Assembly: GCA_030262795.1 (NCBI GenBank)
Contig: JAJSZO010000002.1
Span: 1-28,746 of the forward strand
Direction of reading: 5' to 3'
DNA from: Deltaproteobacteria bacterium
GTDB lineage: Bacteria > Desulfobacterota > Desulfobacteria > Desulfobacterales > ETH-SRB1
Length of the DNA: 28,746 nt
Made by a program: the position numbers and the translations under genes. This document shows positions 14,568 through 23,249 of the stretch, piece by piece. The notes beneath the pieces are model-generated. The model was not told where the DNA came from. It worked only from the letters and a program-made list of their open reading frames with translations, and ran no database searches. Every line of letters starts with the position of its first letter. Within the stretch, counting starts at the first letter, position 1.

Positions 14568-15536
14568 ATGGCAAAATTTATATCTCAAGAGATTATTCAT
14601 CAAATGGTTGCGCGCTGGTCATCTCCTCGTCCGGAGAATTATCGGTTTAAAATTTTCAAAGATACGTCGGATTTTTTTCGTGTAGAATATGGAAGCGTGG
14701 TCGTTCTTGATGAAAAACCCTTCCTGATCCTGCATAATGCAAAGGAAGGACGTTTTGGGCTTGATGATGAGGAAAAATTTTGGGTTAAACGATCAGTTGA
14801 TTTAACCGATGGAAGCAGAAAAATCATAAAGCTTGTTTTTTATGAAAAGTTTATGGCTAATATTGCGGGTATTGATTTTGAGTGCTTTAGGAGCCCCAAA
14901 AAAGAGGCTCGCATCTTAAAGCTGGTAGGTAATCATAAAAATTTCATGCATGGATATGCGGTAGAGGATGAAAATGGAAATATTGTCAGAGTATTGGACG
15001 TGGTTAATGGAAAACCTCTCCATATTCATTTGCAAAATTTAGAGTGTGATCACCAGGCTTATTTTTATAAGCTGTTCCCCGATATCTTAAGTAAATATAT
15101 TGAGTGTATTAAGGCTATTAAATTTCTACACGAAAATGGTGAGAAACACGGCGATATTCGTAGAGATCATATTTTCATTGACAGGGACAGCGGAGATTTT
15201 CGCTGGATAGATTTTGATTATAATTATCGCCAGAGAGAGAATATATATAGTTATGATCTCTTTGGCCTGGGTAATATTTTAATATTTTTGACAGGAATGG
15301 GCGATGTAATGATGACTGATCTTAAGAAACAAAACCATCCTGCTTTAAGTCTGCTGACAGATGATGATGTTAATATTGTTTTTCACAATCGTGTGGCAAA
15401 TTTAAAAAAAAATTATCCCTACATACCTGAAACCCTTAACAGTGCCCTCATGCATTTCTCAAGTGGAGCCAACCGGTTTTATGATAATACCGGTCAGTTG
15501 CTGGAAGATTTGGAAGAGTTCATACAAACACAATGA
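14568..15536 (+). CDS. Protein-kinase-fold protein
   Basis: 322 residues. IIKLVFYEKF (about 86-95) can supply the ATP-binding lysine K88, E113 the C-helix glutamate, HGDIRRDHIFI (194-204) the catalytic loop with D196, and WIDFDYN (213-219) the metal-binding D215 in place of DFG. The usual catalytic-loop asparagine position holds histidine (H201), so activity is probable but not certain. There is no signal peptide or membrane segment. Start: GAGAGG five bases before ATG. A universal stress protein follows 49 bp downstream on the same strand, suggesting a kinase/Usp operon. It may be a bacterial Ser/Thr kinase or a small-molecule kinase; substrate unknown. Confidence 0.7.
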   Translation: MAKFISQEIIHQMVARWSSPRPENYRFKIFKDTSDFFRVEYGSVVVLDEKPFLILHNAKEGRFGLDDEEKFWVKRSVDLTDGSRKIIKLVFYEKFMANIAGIDFECFRSPKKEARILKLVGNHKNFMHGYAVEDENGNIVRVLDVVNGKPLHIHLQNLECDHQAYFYKLFPDILSKYIECIKAIKFLHENGEKHGDIRRDHIFIDRDSGDFRWIDFDYNYRQRENIYSYDLFGLGNILIFLTGMGDVMMTDLKKQNHPALSLLTDDDVNIVFHNRVANLKKNYPYIPETLNSALMHFSSGANRFYDNTGQLLEDLEEFIQTQ

Positions 15537-15585
15537 GATCTTTGAAAGGTGTTTTGCAAAGGTCTCACAATAAGGAGGAAAAAAC

Positions 15586-16053
15586 ATGAATAACGAGCTT
15601 ACTTTTAATAAGAACATTCTTATTGCAGTTGATGAGTCAGAGAACGCCCGTCGTGCGGTTTTATATGTAGCTCAACTTCTGGAAGGCGCTACGGGCTTCA
15701 GCGTTACTATTCTGCATGTAATTAATGAACCGGAAGAAGATTATTTTCCTACAACCGATGAAAAGGAGAAATGGCTCAGTCAGTATAAAAAGAAAGTTGA
15801 TAAAATGCTTGAGGACTACCGTCAGATATTGATACAAAAGGGGTTTGATCGGAGCGTGGTTTCGGTTCGCTCTACCATACGCTACTGTCCATCCATGGCA
15901 CAATGTATTCTGGAAGAAAGAGACGAGACCGAATACAGCACCGTAGTAGTTGGAAGACAAGGGCTTTCACGAAGTGAGGAATTTCTTTTTGGCAGTGTTT
16001 CCAGCAAAATAGTTAATTATGCGCGTAACTGCACGGTCTGGGTGGTTGAATAA
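15586..16053 (+). CDS. Universal stress protein (UspA family)
   Basis: 155 residues. NILIAVDESENARRAV at 9-24 is the Usp N-terminal strand and ATP-site aspartate. VVVGRQGLSRSEEFLFGSVSS near the C-terminus fits G-2X-G-9X-G(S/T), the ATP-binding signature, so this should be an ATP-binding Usp rather than a UspA of the non-binding class. Cytoplasmic, normally a dimer, linked to energy or redox stress. AAGGAGG lies seven to eight bases before the ATG. It is downstream of, and probably co-transcribed with, the kinase-fold gene, whose product may sense or modify it (inference). Confidence 0.92.
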   Translation: MNNELTFNKNILIAVDESENARRAVLYVAQLLEGATGFSVTILHVINEPEEDYFPTTDEKEKWLSQYKKKVDKMLEDYRQILIQKGFDRSVVSVRSTIRYCPSMAQCILEERDETEYSTVVVGRQGLSRSEEFLFGSVSSKIVNYARNCTVWVVE

Positions 16054-16078
16054 AACAGCTCAGAAGAGCGCCGTTTTT
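16053..16078. terminator. Candidate shared terminator between convergent genes
   Basis: A short hairpin GCTC-AGAA-GAGC (16058-16069) is followed by GCCG and a six-T run (16074-16079), with A-rich sequence on the other side, so it could stop both the Usp transcript and the minus-strand TPR transcript. The stem is short, hence moderate confidence. Confidence 0.4.
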
Positions 16079-17442
16079 TATTTGACCTTATAAGCCTTTT
16101 CAAGCAGGAGTCTGCCGGTTTTTGAATAAACGTAAATTGTGGCTGTTTTGAAATTTTCATTTGTCTTTATGTCAGAGAAGTCGCCGCAAATAAACATAAA
16201 TCGGATTATGGAAAAAAATTTCCCTTTTTTAAAGAATATTGGCCTGCCGTCCTTAAGGGAAGTTTCCGGACAGACTCTAAAAGGCTCTTGAGATTCCTTT
16301 TCAGGCTTAAGAACCACAAATGTATATCCTTCAATCCTTCTGCCATCAATGTTTCTCAGTTTTAACTTAAATGCTATTGAATCGTTTTTCGGCTCTCGCC
16401 GGATTTCAAATTTTTCGACCAACACCCTCTCATCCGGTGAGGCTGTTTCTTTTACTTTATCTGTCGCAACCGGATGAGCAGGCGGGTACAGGCGTCTATC
16501 ATTAAAATAGGATTGAATATTTAAATCAGAAGATAATTCATCAAATGTTCTGGCTTTTATTAAGTTCTCACTTGCTCTGACATAGAAACCAGGGTTAATT
16601 TCTATAGCTTTTTCAAAGCAAGTAATTGCTTTTTCAACATTCTTTTCTTTTAAATAAATACATCCCAGGTTATTATAAGCTTGTGCTTCATTTCCTCCTT
16701 TTCTGAAAGCTTCCAATGCTTCCCGGTATCTCCTTAGTTTAGACAAAGCCATGCCTAAGTTGTTATAAGTCTTGCTTTTGGAATATTTTGTTTCTAATGC
16801 TTTGTTAAATGCATTGATTGCTTTTTTGTACTCTCCCGCCAGAGAGTACGACGCGCCCAGATTATTGTACAAAAATCCCTCACCAGGCTTCAAACTGATT
16901 GCTTTGTTATATTTATGAATAGCCAGATGATATTTTTCTTTGTAGTCATAGATAATTCCCAAAAAATTGTGAACCTTCCAAAGCCCTGGATCCAGTTCAA
17001 TGGCTTTTTGAAAATTTTTTTCCGCTTCGTCATATTTCTTCATTTGAAAAAAAGCTTGCCCCATGCCCTTGTAAGCTAAAGCATGCCCGGATTTTTCCTT
17101 AAGGACCTTTTGAAATTCCTTAATGGCGTCTTGATTTAATCCCCCGATAACAAACAACATACCTTTTTTGTAAACAACCTCAATATTGTCAGGCTTGAGT
17201 TGCAAAGATTTTTCGTATTGCACGAGAGCCTTTGGGAGATTACCTCTGTTCAAAAAAGCATCTCCCGATTTTTCAAGCTCATCGCTTGTCATGGCAGGCA
17301 AAGTTTTTTTATTCGAGGGTTCGTAAAAATTGTTATATCTGTCTTGTGACCGCAGATTTTGCTCCTGTGCAGCGCAACCCGATAAAATACCTGCCATTAG
17401 AATTGCTATGAGAAAAAATATTCTGAAATGCATTGTTTTCAT
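16078..17442 (-). CDS. TPR-repeat lipoprotein (TadD-like)
   Basis: 454 residues with a lipoprotein signal (hydrophobic 6-20, lipobox LSGC with C23), so membrane anchored outside the cytoplasm. From about residue 52 to 290 there are some seven tetratricopeptide repeats in the 34-residue rhythm (ALVQYEKSLQLKPDN, AEKNFQKAIELDPG, AITCFEKAIEINPG). The C-terminal 150 residues are beta-rich and unrecognised. As last gene of the Tad cluster it fits TadD, the TPR lipoprotein that assists outer-membrane assembly of the Flp pilus, although the C-terminal domain goes beyond typical TadD. Ribosome site weak (AGG); a second ATG at codon 4 is possible. Confidence 0.75.
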   Translation of the reverse strand: MKTMHFRIFFLIAILMAGILSGCAAQEQNLRSQDRYNNFYEPSNKKTLPAMTSDELEKSGDAFLNRGNLPKALVQYEKSLQLKPDNIEVVYKKGMLFVIGGLNQDAIKEFQKVLKEKSGHALAYKGMGQAFFQMKKYDEAEKNFQKAIELDPGLWKVHNFLGIIYDYKEKYHLAIHKYNKAISLKPGEGFLYNNLGASYSLAGEYKKAINAFNKALETKYSKSKTYNNLGMALSKLRRYREALEAFRKGGNEAQAYNNLGCIYLKEKNVEKAITCFEKAIEINPGFYVRASENLIKARTFDELSSDLNIQSYFNDRRLYPPAHPVATDKVKETASPDERVLVEKFEIRREPKNDSIAFKLKLRNIDGRRIEGYTFVVLKPEKESQEPFRVCPETSLKDGRPIFFKKGKFFSIIRFMFICGDFSDIKTNENFKTATIYVYSKTGRLLLEKAYKVK

Positions 17443-17487
17443 TTGTCAACCTGTTTTGTGTTTATGGTGTAACTTCTCAAAAAAATA

Positions 17488-18108
17488 TCAGAAATGATAA
17501 GCAGCTCCTATAATGAAGTTAAAATACCTGATATCATCAAGATCGCCAAATCCAAATGTGTAGTTTCCTTCAATGCCGATGGAAATGTCTTGAGCTGTAA
17601 AAAAGTCTAATCCTAATCCAACCTTGCCACACAAATCTATCTCGTCATTCGAGCCTGAAATAGATGTTTTGTCAGGCAACGCTGAACTGAAAAATTCATG
17701 TTTTGAATCAGCATGCATAAGTCCTGCGCCGACAATTGTCGATAATTTTACTTTTTCAGTGGAAATCGGAAAATACCCTTTTAGTGCAAACATACATGTG
17801 AATATTTCAAGATCGCCCTCCTCCTTAAAACGTGTGCCGGATACTTTGTAGCTCTCATCATATTCAAAGTTATTCAGGTAATCAAAGTCAAGTTCAATAT
17901 CCAACAGAGGATGTGTGTGATAACCGATTTTCGCATTTACTCCCCATGAATTGTCATAATCAGGACCATTATCAAAATCCTCAACAGCATAAGAACCACC
18001 AGCTCCAACATAGAAGTTGCCAAGATGATTCTGCTCTGCATACAGCGATGTACATGAAAATATTACCGTCATTAATGCTAATACAGCAAAAAAGAAATGT
18101 CTTTTCAT
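17488..18108 (-). CDS. Outer-membrane beta-barrel protein
   Basis: 206 residues from the ATG at 18108, chosen because GAGGAG lies just upstream and a clean signal peptide follows (MKRHFFFAVLALMTVIFS to LYAEQ). The mature part opens with GNFYVGAGGSYAVEDF and alternates polar and aromatic residues (IGYHTHPLLDIELDFDYLNNF), ending FNFIIGAAYHF with the C-terminal phenylalanine of barrel proteins. This fits a small eight-stranded OmpA/OmpW-like barrel. It stands 66 bp after the OmpA-domain gene and 45 bp before the TPR lipoprotein, same strand, so it is probably an envelope partner of the pilus apparatus. Confidence 0.8.
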   Translation of the reverse strand: MKRHFFFAVLALMTVIFSCTSLYAEQNHLGNFYVGAGGSYAVEDFDNGPDYDNSWGVNAKIGYHTHPLLDIELDFDYLNNFEYDESYKVSGTRFKEEGDLEIFTCMFALKGYFPISTEKVKLSTIVGAGLMHADSKHEFFSSALPDKTSISGSNDEIDLCGKVGLGLDFFTAQDISIGIEGNYTFGFGDLDDIRYFNFIIGAAYHF

Positions 18109-18174
18109 TATGTGTTCTCCTCTTTTCTCAATTTTTAAATTCCCATTGTGCGACACTTATTTTTTCCCACGCCT

Positions 18175-19218
18175 CTATTTCCCGCCATTCTCCTCAAGCA
18201 GCAGTTCGATCCGGCGGTTTTTTGCCTTGCCTTCCTCTGTCTCGTTAGAAGCAATCGGTCGCTGGAAGGAGAATGCCCGCGACTCAAAACGAGACTCCTC
18301 TATCCCTTTTTCTATGAGAAAGTGTACAATATTAATGGAACGAGCAGAAGCCAGCTCCCAGTTTGTTGCAAATGTTGATACAAGCTTAGGGCTGATCGGC
18401 ACATTGTCGGTATGTCCTTCGATTATGATATTTACACTCTTGCGATCCTTGAGTGTCTCCGCTACCTTGCAAAGCACGGACTTTCCCCTGTCAGACAATA
18501 CTGCAACCCCGGACGGATAGAGTACAGTTGCGGCGACCGTAATCTTGACCCCTTTGGGTTCCTGTGCAATTTCGACCTGCTTTTCGTCTGCAAGCTTCTT
18601 TCTGAGCGCCTCATAGATTGCATGGCTTGATGGGCGGTATGTTATATGAAATTCAAGATCATTCACGTTTGATCCATAATATGTGATAGTGTTGTGTCGA
18701 CGTACCCATTTGCCTTTGCGATTAGCTTTGTATTCAAAAGGTTCCAGGTTTATTGGAAACACCCATGAATAAGCGATTTTCTTAAAATTGCCAGGGCTGT
18801 TCCATAGTCCGTAATGGCCATCGGGTGTTTTTACTTTATCTCGCCAGTTATTAAAATTATAGACACCATCTTCACTGATCTGTAAGCCTGCTTCAAGGTC
18901 AATCCGCTCCAGGCCGGCAAAACTTTTTCCGGGCAGTTTCAGAAGGGTATAGCCGTTTTTTGAAGCTGTGTCCCATGTGTATTCATCAGGATAGATGTAA
19001 AGGAAATCCTTGATGTAATCCTCTGTTTTATAGCCTTCCCTGTTTCTAAACCACATATTGTATTTGGAGTAGTCTGAGCGGCTGGTTGTATATACCAACG
19101 CGTGCCGGCCATCTTCCTCAAGAAAATATATTTGTTCTGAAATAACGCCTGACGCTTCTGAAAACGATGCAGACACAAGCAGGCAAAATACTACCAACAT
19201 TTTTTTCAGATAAGCCAT
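18175..19218 (-). CDS. OmpA-family C-terminal domain protein
   Basis: 347 residues with a signal peptide (about 1-23, SFSEASG). Residues 25-210 are an unrecognised domain. 225-342 is an OmpA/MotB-like peptidoglycan-binding domain with IIIEGHTDNVPI (265-275, D271), TNWELASARS (285-294, R293) and NRRIELLL. Such domains clamp envelope machinery to the cell wall. GGGAGG seven bases before the ATG supports the start. The gene lies in the run from tadE to the TPR lipoprotein, where OmpA-like proteins are common Tad accessories. Upstream is a 132-bp gap filled with a heptad repeat. Confidence 0.85.
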   Translation of the reverse strand: MAYLKKMLVVFCLLVSASFSEASGVISEQIYFLEEDGRHALVYTTSRSDYSKYNMWFRNREGYKTEDYIKDFLYIYPDEYTWDTASKNGYTLLKLPGKSFAGLERIDLEAGLQISEDGVYNFNNWRDKVKTPDGHYGLWNSPGNFKKIAYSWVFPINLEPFEYKANRKGKWVRRHNTITYYGSNVNDLEFHITYRPSSHAIYEALRKKLADEKQVEIAQEPKGVKITVAATVLYPSGVAVLSDRGKSVLCKVAETLKDRKSVNIIIEGHTDNVPISPKLVSTFATNWELASARSINIVHFLIEKGIEESRFESRAFSFQRPIASNETEEGKAKNRRIELLLEENGGK

Positions 19219-19260
19219 TATGAAACCTCCCTCTTGGTTTTAATAATCAGGTATCCTTGT

Positions 19261-19341
19261 GTCAAGAGTCAAGGGTCAGGGGCCTTCAAACTTTTCGATC
19301 CTGACACCCGACTCCTGACTCTCCGACTCCTCACGCCTGAC
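19261..19341. repeat. Heptad-repeat tract pair (GTCARRR / NCCYGAC)
   Basis: 19261-19281 reads GTCAAGA, GTCAAGG, GTCAGGG. 19299-19341 reads TCCTGAC, ACCCGAC, TCCTGAC, then after one slipped T, CTCCGAC, TCCTCAC, GCCTGAC. The two halves are roughly complementary (GTCAGGG against CCTGAC) and can form an imperfect hairpin between the lipoprotein and OmpA-domain genes. Confidence 0.75.
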
Positions 19342-19350
19342 CCCTGCTTT

Positions 19351-21057
19351 TTAGTTATCGTCTGTCACTTTAACAGATTCAGTAGTGATGTTTCCAAAGG
19401 GTGTAGTCACTTTTACCTGAAGCAGACCCAAGGTTCTGTCATTTTCGCTTGGTTCTAACAATATAGGATAAACAAGCGGCTGATCCAACTGGTTTGTATT
19501 TGGCACCGTAAAAGAGCTGTCGCCCACAATGTTACCGTTAGTCGTTGTGAATTCTATCTCTGTGCCCATCGGCATTGGATTATTGTTTAACTCACTAATG
19601 GAGATAAAAACTGTGTGACTGGATCCACCCCTTAGATCTACGGGGTCCGGCGAAAAATTTATATTCACAGCAAAACTGCCCGACATGATCAGGCGCATAG
19701 ACTTTTGAACATAGACCAGCTCCCTGGTGCACAGGCCCGCAGCCTCTGCGGCCTCGGAACACAACGTTCCGCTGTAGATTCCATTGCCGCTGCCGGTGAA
19801 TTCCCCATTATTATCAAAGTCCCAAAACGGTTCACCATAATCGTAATCCCAGCTATCGTTATCATCACGGAATACCTCACTCATATCGGTGGCTGAATCA
19901 AACAAATCCTCTTCGTCGAAAAACCCGTTCCCATTGTAGTCAACAAAGCTCTTCTCACCTATACAGAAAGCCAGAATCGTAACTCCGCCATCATCGGGCC
20001 TTGGATTGCCGCTACGCCATGTTACTTCGCAGACTCCCTCAATAATTGTGCCGGAATCGTCTATGGAACCTCCTTCAGTGGTAAAATAGACAATAGTTCC
20101 GTCAGGCACGAAATTATTGAAGTGGTCAGCAGCTTGAAATATTATCGGCACTTCAACATTATTATAATGCCAACCTTCGGGATTAAGTGTTTCAGCGGAT
20201 AATGAAATACTATTTTGATCGGGAAGACCGGTGCTTACGAGAAGTTCATCCGAGACCACTGTAATCAACGGATAGCTATCAGCTATAGTTGCATGAACTC
20301 GCACATGAGTAGAAACATTGCCCGCATTGACGGTAGTTTGAACCAGCCCTTCCGAATCTGAGACAGCGCTGGAATTTGATAGTGAGAGCCCACCAATTCC
20401 TGTAGAAAGCCGAAATTCTACGGTATCATTTTGAACTGGACTGCCATATATGTCAATGACTTTGAAAACAAGAACCGAGGTCTCTAAACGCGCCGGTCCC
20501 CCTGTACCTTTAAGCGCAATGGTTTCGGGGGTGGCAGAAATAAAATCTATGGAACCGGCAATAACATCAGCCACGCTTATTGTTGTTGTAGCACTCAGCG
20601 TTTCTTGGCCAATGTTCGCAGTAGCAGTAATGATATCAATTCCATCGCCTCCAGTTGCTTTATAGATCACATTGGCTGATCCGGTATCTGAGGTCACAAC
20701 ATTGTCAATGGCAGATAGTGCCTGTTCAGCAAAGTCAGACGTAAAGTTAATATCTACCTGATCTGTGTACGGATCACCATTGGAATTTATCAAGACCACC
20801 TCTACACGAACGCTTCCCCCTGCTGCCAGTACCTCACCAGGGGGCAAACTCAAGGCCAATTGCCCATCGACAAAATTTCCATCAATAATAGCCCCCATCT
20901 GCACGGTCGGAGCATCATTGTCATCTGAGTTCAAAATGTCTGCCACCCTGTTATTGGAGTTCAGAATGTTTGAACTCTCATCGCTGCTGCTACTACACCC
21001 AAAAATCAGCAAACTGCCCAAAAGAACAGCTAACGCGCTATTTAGTAAGTACTTCAT
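19351..21057 (-). CDS. Ig-like (Big_1-type) surface lipoprotein
   Basis: 568 residues. Signal with lipobox ending IFGC (C21), then a serine-rich linker. Beta-sandwich segments follow with the Big_1/invasin look: residues about 75-165 and 170-275 (ATPETIALKGTGGPARL, VIDIYGSPVQNDTVEF, SEGLVQTTVNAGN), with weaker ones further on. Around 370-415 is a calcium-binding-like acidic stretch (DYNGNGFFDEEDLF, DFDNNGEF). Probably exported and anchored, an adhesin or pilus-associated structural protein. Start: the ATG at 21057 has GGGAG at seven-base spacing, whereas the TTG two codons upstream is only a base away from it. It follows the tadG-like gene by 48 bp. Confidence 0.8.
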   Translation of the reverse strand: MKYLLNSALAVLLGSLLIFGCSSSSDESSNILNSNNRVADILNSDDNDAPTVQMGAIIDGNFVDGQLALSLPPGEVLAAGGSVRVEVVLINSNGDPYTDQVDINFTSDFAEQALSAIDNVVTSDTGSANVIYKATGGDGIDIITATANIGQETLSATTTISVADVIAGSIDFISATPETIALKGTGGPARLETSVLVFKVIDIYGSPVQNDTVEFRLSTGIGGLSLSNSSAVSDSEGLVQTTVNAGNVSTHVRVHATIADSYPLITVVSDELLVSTGLPDQNSISLSAETLNPEGWHYNNVEVPIIFQAADHFNNFVPDGTIVYFTTEGGSIDDSGTIIEGVCEVTWRSGNPRPDDGGVTILAFCIGEKSFVDYNGNGFFDEEDLFDSATDMSEVFRDDNDSWDYDYGEPFWDFDNNGEFTGSGNGIYSGTLCSEAAEAAGLCTRELVYVQKSMRLIMSGSFAVNINFSPDPVDLRGGSSHTVFISISELNNNPMPMGTEIEFTTTNGNIVGDSSFTVPNTNQLDQPLVYPILLEPSENDRTLGLLQVKVTTPFGNITTESVKVTDDN

Positions 21058-21105
21058 GATCAATCTCCCTTCTTTCCAAATGTATTCTTTTCTTCTTTTA
21101 CTTTT

Positions 21106-22212
21106 TTATTCGACTAAACCCGGAATAGTGCCCTTGGTTCCGTAGTTTGAGCCACCTCCCCGGCCAATCTCTTTTATCTCACAGATGACTTGTGCCTGTA
21201 TTATTTTGTCAGGTGCGCCTTGAACCTCAGTGATGGTGACTGTGGCAAATCCTACTATAGTTATAGCACCGAGTGGATTGCTGCAGTCATCCCGGTCGTA
21301 GACTGGCACACTTGTTGTCCATGTGGTGGAATCCTCATCGACATCTAATATTCCGTCATTTAATACTTTCATGGCGTCGAAAAGGGCCTGCATTTCGTCG
21401 AATACAGAGGCTACAGTGCCTCCGGTAAACGTAAATTCTGTTTCACCGGCTTGTACCGGAGGAGTTTCATATGTTCTATCTGGTGGAGTAAGCTCCTCTA
21501 ATATTCTCCTAAGGCTATTAGCGTTTGCCGGGCTTTCCTTATAGGTATGCCAGCCTGCACATCCCTCAAGAGTCCCGGTAGGGTAAAACTTGATAGGCTG
21601 TTCACAGTATTCAGGTTTGTCAAACCATTTTTTTGAAATCCCCACAGGAAGTGGAAGTCCTCCCGGACCGGCTGTACTCTGACCGGTTAAGGCTGCGGTG
21701 GCATCTGCCCACACATCCACTGCATTTATGTTGAAGATTCGGGCAAAAAAAGTAAGTATTGCACCGTTGGCGCTGCCGTCCCGTCGTGCGATAACCCTTA
21801 CAGCATCCGGGCCGACAATTGGAGCCGGCGTCGCAGTCAATATGCATGTGCCTGTTTTGCAGTCCCAGGTGCCGATAGTCACGTCAGCATCATTGATGAC
21901 TATATTCGTTCCGGCTGCCTGATTTTTGAGGGCGACCTGCTGGACAACACTCACAATATCAGATCGAGAAAATACATGCGTTTGCTGCTCATCATAGGAC
22001 TTCATCTCATATATTGATCCCAGATATCCAGCCCCTGCCAATGCAGCGGCATCGGCCACGTTCTGGAGCTCGTTTTTAGTGACATACATATAACCCACGT
22101 CGACCGCCAATGCCGTAAAACCGATGAGCATGCTCAGAACAATGGCAACGATCACGGCGGCAACACCGGCCTGATTCCTGGCTTGTTCAAAAAGCTTGAA
22201 ATAGGATTTCAT
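21106..22212 (-). CDS. TadG-like Flp pilus assembly protein
   Basis: 368 residues from the second ATG, preferred because GAGGA precedes it; an ATG four codons earlier has no ribosome site. The N-terminus NQAGVAAVIVAIVLSMLIGFTALAVDVGYMYV is the membrane-spanning, pseudopilin-like start of TadG/Tad_N proteins, followed by KNELQNVADAAALAGA, a motif nearly diagnostic of this family. The remaining 300 residues are exported and hold paired cysteines. No von Willebrand A motif was clearly seen. TadG helps assemble or anchor the Flp pilus in the envelope. It follows two tadE-like genes by 33 bp. Confidence 0.85.
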   Translation of the reverse strand: MKSYFKLFEQARNQAGVAAVIVAIVLSMLIGFTALAVDVGYMYVTKNELQNVADAAALAGAGYLGSIYEMKSYDEQQTHVFSRSDIVSVVQQVALKNQAAGTNIVINDADVTIGTWDCKTGTCILTATPAPIVGPDAVRVIARRDGSANGAILTFFARIFNINAVDVWADATAALTGQSTAGPGGLPLPVGISKKWFDKPEYCEQPIKFYPTGTLEGCAGWHTYKESPANANSLRRILEELTPPDRTYETPPVQAGETEFTFTGGTVASVFDEMQALFDAMKVLNDGILDVDEDSTTWTTSVPVYDRDDCSNPLGAITIVGFATVTITEVQGAPDKIIQAQVICEIKEIGRGGGSNYGTKGTIPGLVE

Positions 22213-22245
22213 TTGCTTCCTCATTAGACCAAAGCTTTATATGAA

Positions 22246-22665
22246 TTATTCCATCCTCATCAATGAAGTAGCCCGTAAATTCAAGGGTCCGATCCCGATA
22301 TTAGATAAAAAGAGAAATGCGTACTCATAATCCACCTGTACTTCCAGATCGCATTGAAATATCAGGCATCGGGCAGGGATAACAATATCGTCAGCGGTTA
22401 ATACGTCGTTGCCAAAGGTAATTAGATGCTGTGCGCCGTAATTAAGCACGACCGTTTTAATTTCGTCGTTGGATAGCCGCTGCTGTCGCGCGATGATTCC
22501 GGCACGTGCGCCTTCCCGTGCTGCATTGGTAATGACCTGGCGGTTGAAGATGAACAAGCTGAACTCAATTATGCCGAACATCAGGGTAATGAGTAAGGAT
22601 AAAACAATCGCAAATTCAACTGCTGTTGCGCCTTTTTGATTAAAGAAAATACTCTTTTTCTGCAT
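22246..22665 (-). CDS. TadE-like minor pseudopilin
   Basis: 139 residues. KGATAVEFAIVLSLL, about residues 11-25, is a prepilin-like region with the glutamate five residues after the candidate G-A cleavage point, then a single membrane helix and NRQVITNAAREGARAGII, the TadE signature. It should be processed by a TadV-type prepilin peptidase and take part in Flp pilus biogenesis. Possible ribosome site AAGGG ten bases upstream. It stands 23 bp after the other tadE-like gene, to which it is clearly related (same NRQVITNA-REGARAG motif), so the pair is a tandem duplication. Confidence 0.88.
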   Translation of the reverse strand: MQKKSIFFNQKGATAVEFAIVLSLLITLMFGIIEFSLFIFNRQVITNAAREGARAGIIARQQRLSNDEIKTVVLNYGAQHLITFGNDVLTADDIVIPARCLIFQCDLEVQVDYEYAFLFLSNIGIGPLNLRATSLMRME

Positions 22666-22688
22666 TTTGAATTACCCTTCTTTTTTGT

Positions 22689-23087
22689 TCACTCCATTCG
22701 CATTATGGTTTGTGCGGACAGGGTTATGTCGGTGAAGTCCAGGATACCGCCGAATAAAAAATCGTAAACATAAGTGACTGTTACGGTACGGTCATTGTCC
22801 CCATCCGGTGCAGAGACAGTAACCGCGTCTGCCTGCAAGCCATTGGCGCCATTCAGGTTAATCAGCTTGCCGTTGCAGTAGTTTCTAACGATCTGTATGA
22901 TATCGGCTGTCCCTGTTTCCGCTACAATACCGGCACGAGCCCCTTCCCTGCTCGCATTGGTGATCACCTGCCGGTTATAGAACAAGAGCCCGAACTCAAT
23001 TGAACCGCAAACCAGTAGAATTAGAATCGGAAGGCAGAGCGCAAGCTCAACTGCGGCAACCCCTTTGTTGTTTTGTAAATATATCAT
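22689..23087 (-). CDS. TadE-like minor pseudopilin (paralogue)
   Basis: 132 residues. KGVAAVELALCLPILILLV (8-26) is the prepilin-like helix with the glutamate at +5, and YNRQVITNASREGARAGIV follows, as in the neighbouring protein. The C-terminal half is beta-rich and differs from its paralogue, so the two are probably TadE and TadF analogues in one complex. AGGA seven bases before ATG. First gene after the heptad-repeat palindrome that separates it from tadC. Confidence 0.88.
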   Translation of the reverse strand: MIYLQNNKGVAAVELALCLPILILLVCGSIEFGLLFYNRQVITNASREGARAGIVAETGTADIIQIVRNYCNGKLINLNGANGLQADAVTVSAPDGDNDRTVTVTYVYDFLFGGILDFTDITLSAQTIMRME

Positions 23088-23102
23088 CAGAGATTCCTGT
23101 TT

Positions 23103-23249
23103 GACGGTTGTCGGTTTACGGTTTACGGTTTACGGTTCATGGTTGTCGGTTCACAGTGTTTTCAATGAACTATGCAATGATTGAAAACGGTTACTGGTTT
23201 TACGGTTAACCGCCAACTGTAAACCGTGAACCGACAACCGACAACCGTC
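23103..23249. repeat. Large heptad-repeat palindrome (NNNGGTT / AACCNNN)
   Basis: 23103-23151 is seven uninterrupted 7-bp units ending GGTT (GACGGTT, GTCGGTT, TACGGTT three times, CATGGTT, GTCGGTT). 23208-23249 is six opposed units beginning AACC or AACT. The space between also pairs (GTGTTTTCAA against TTGAAAACGG). RNA from either strand would form a hairpin of about 60-bp arms between tadC and tadE, possibly weakening read-through inside the operon. Confidence 0.8.

Noticed and set aside
23103..23249. CRISPR-like array
   Set aside because: The units are 7 bp with no spacers and form opposed arms; a heptad palindrome, not a CRISPR.
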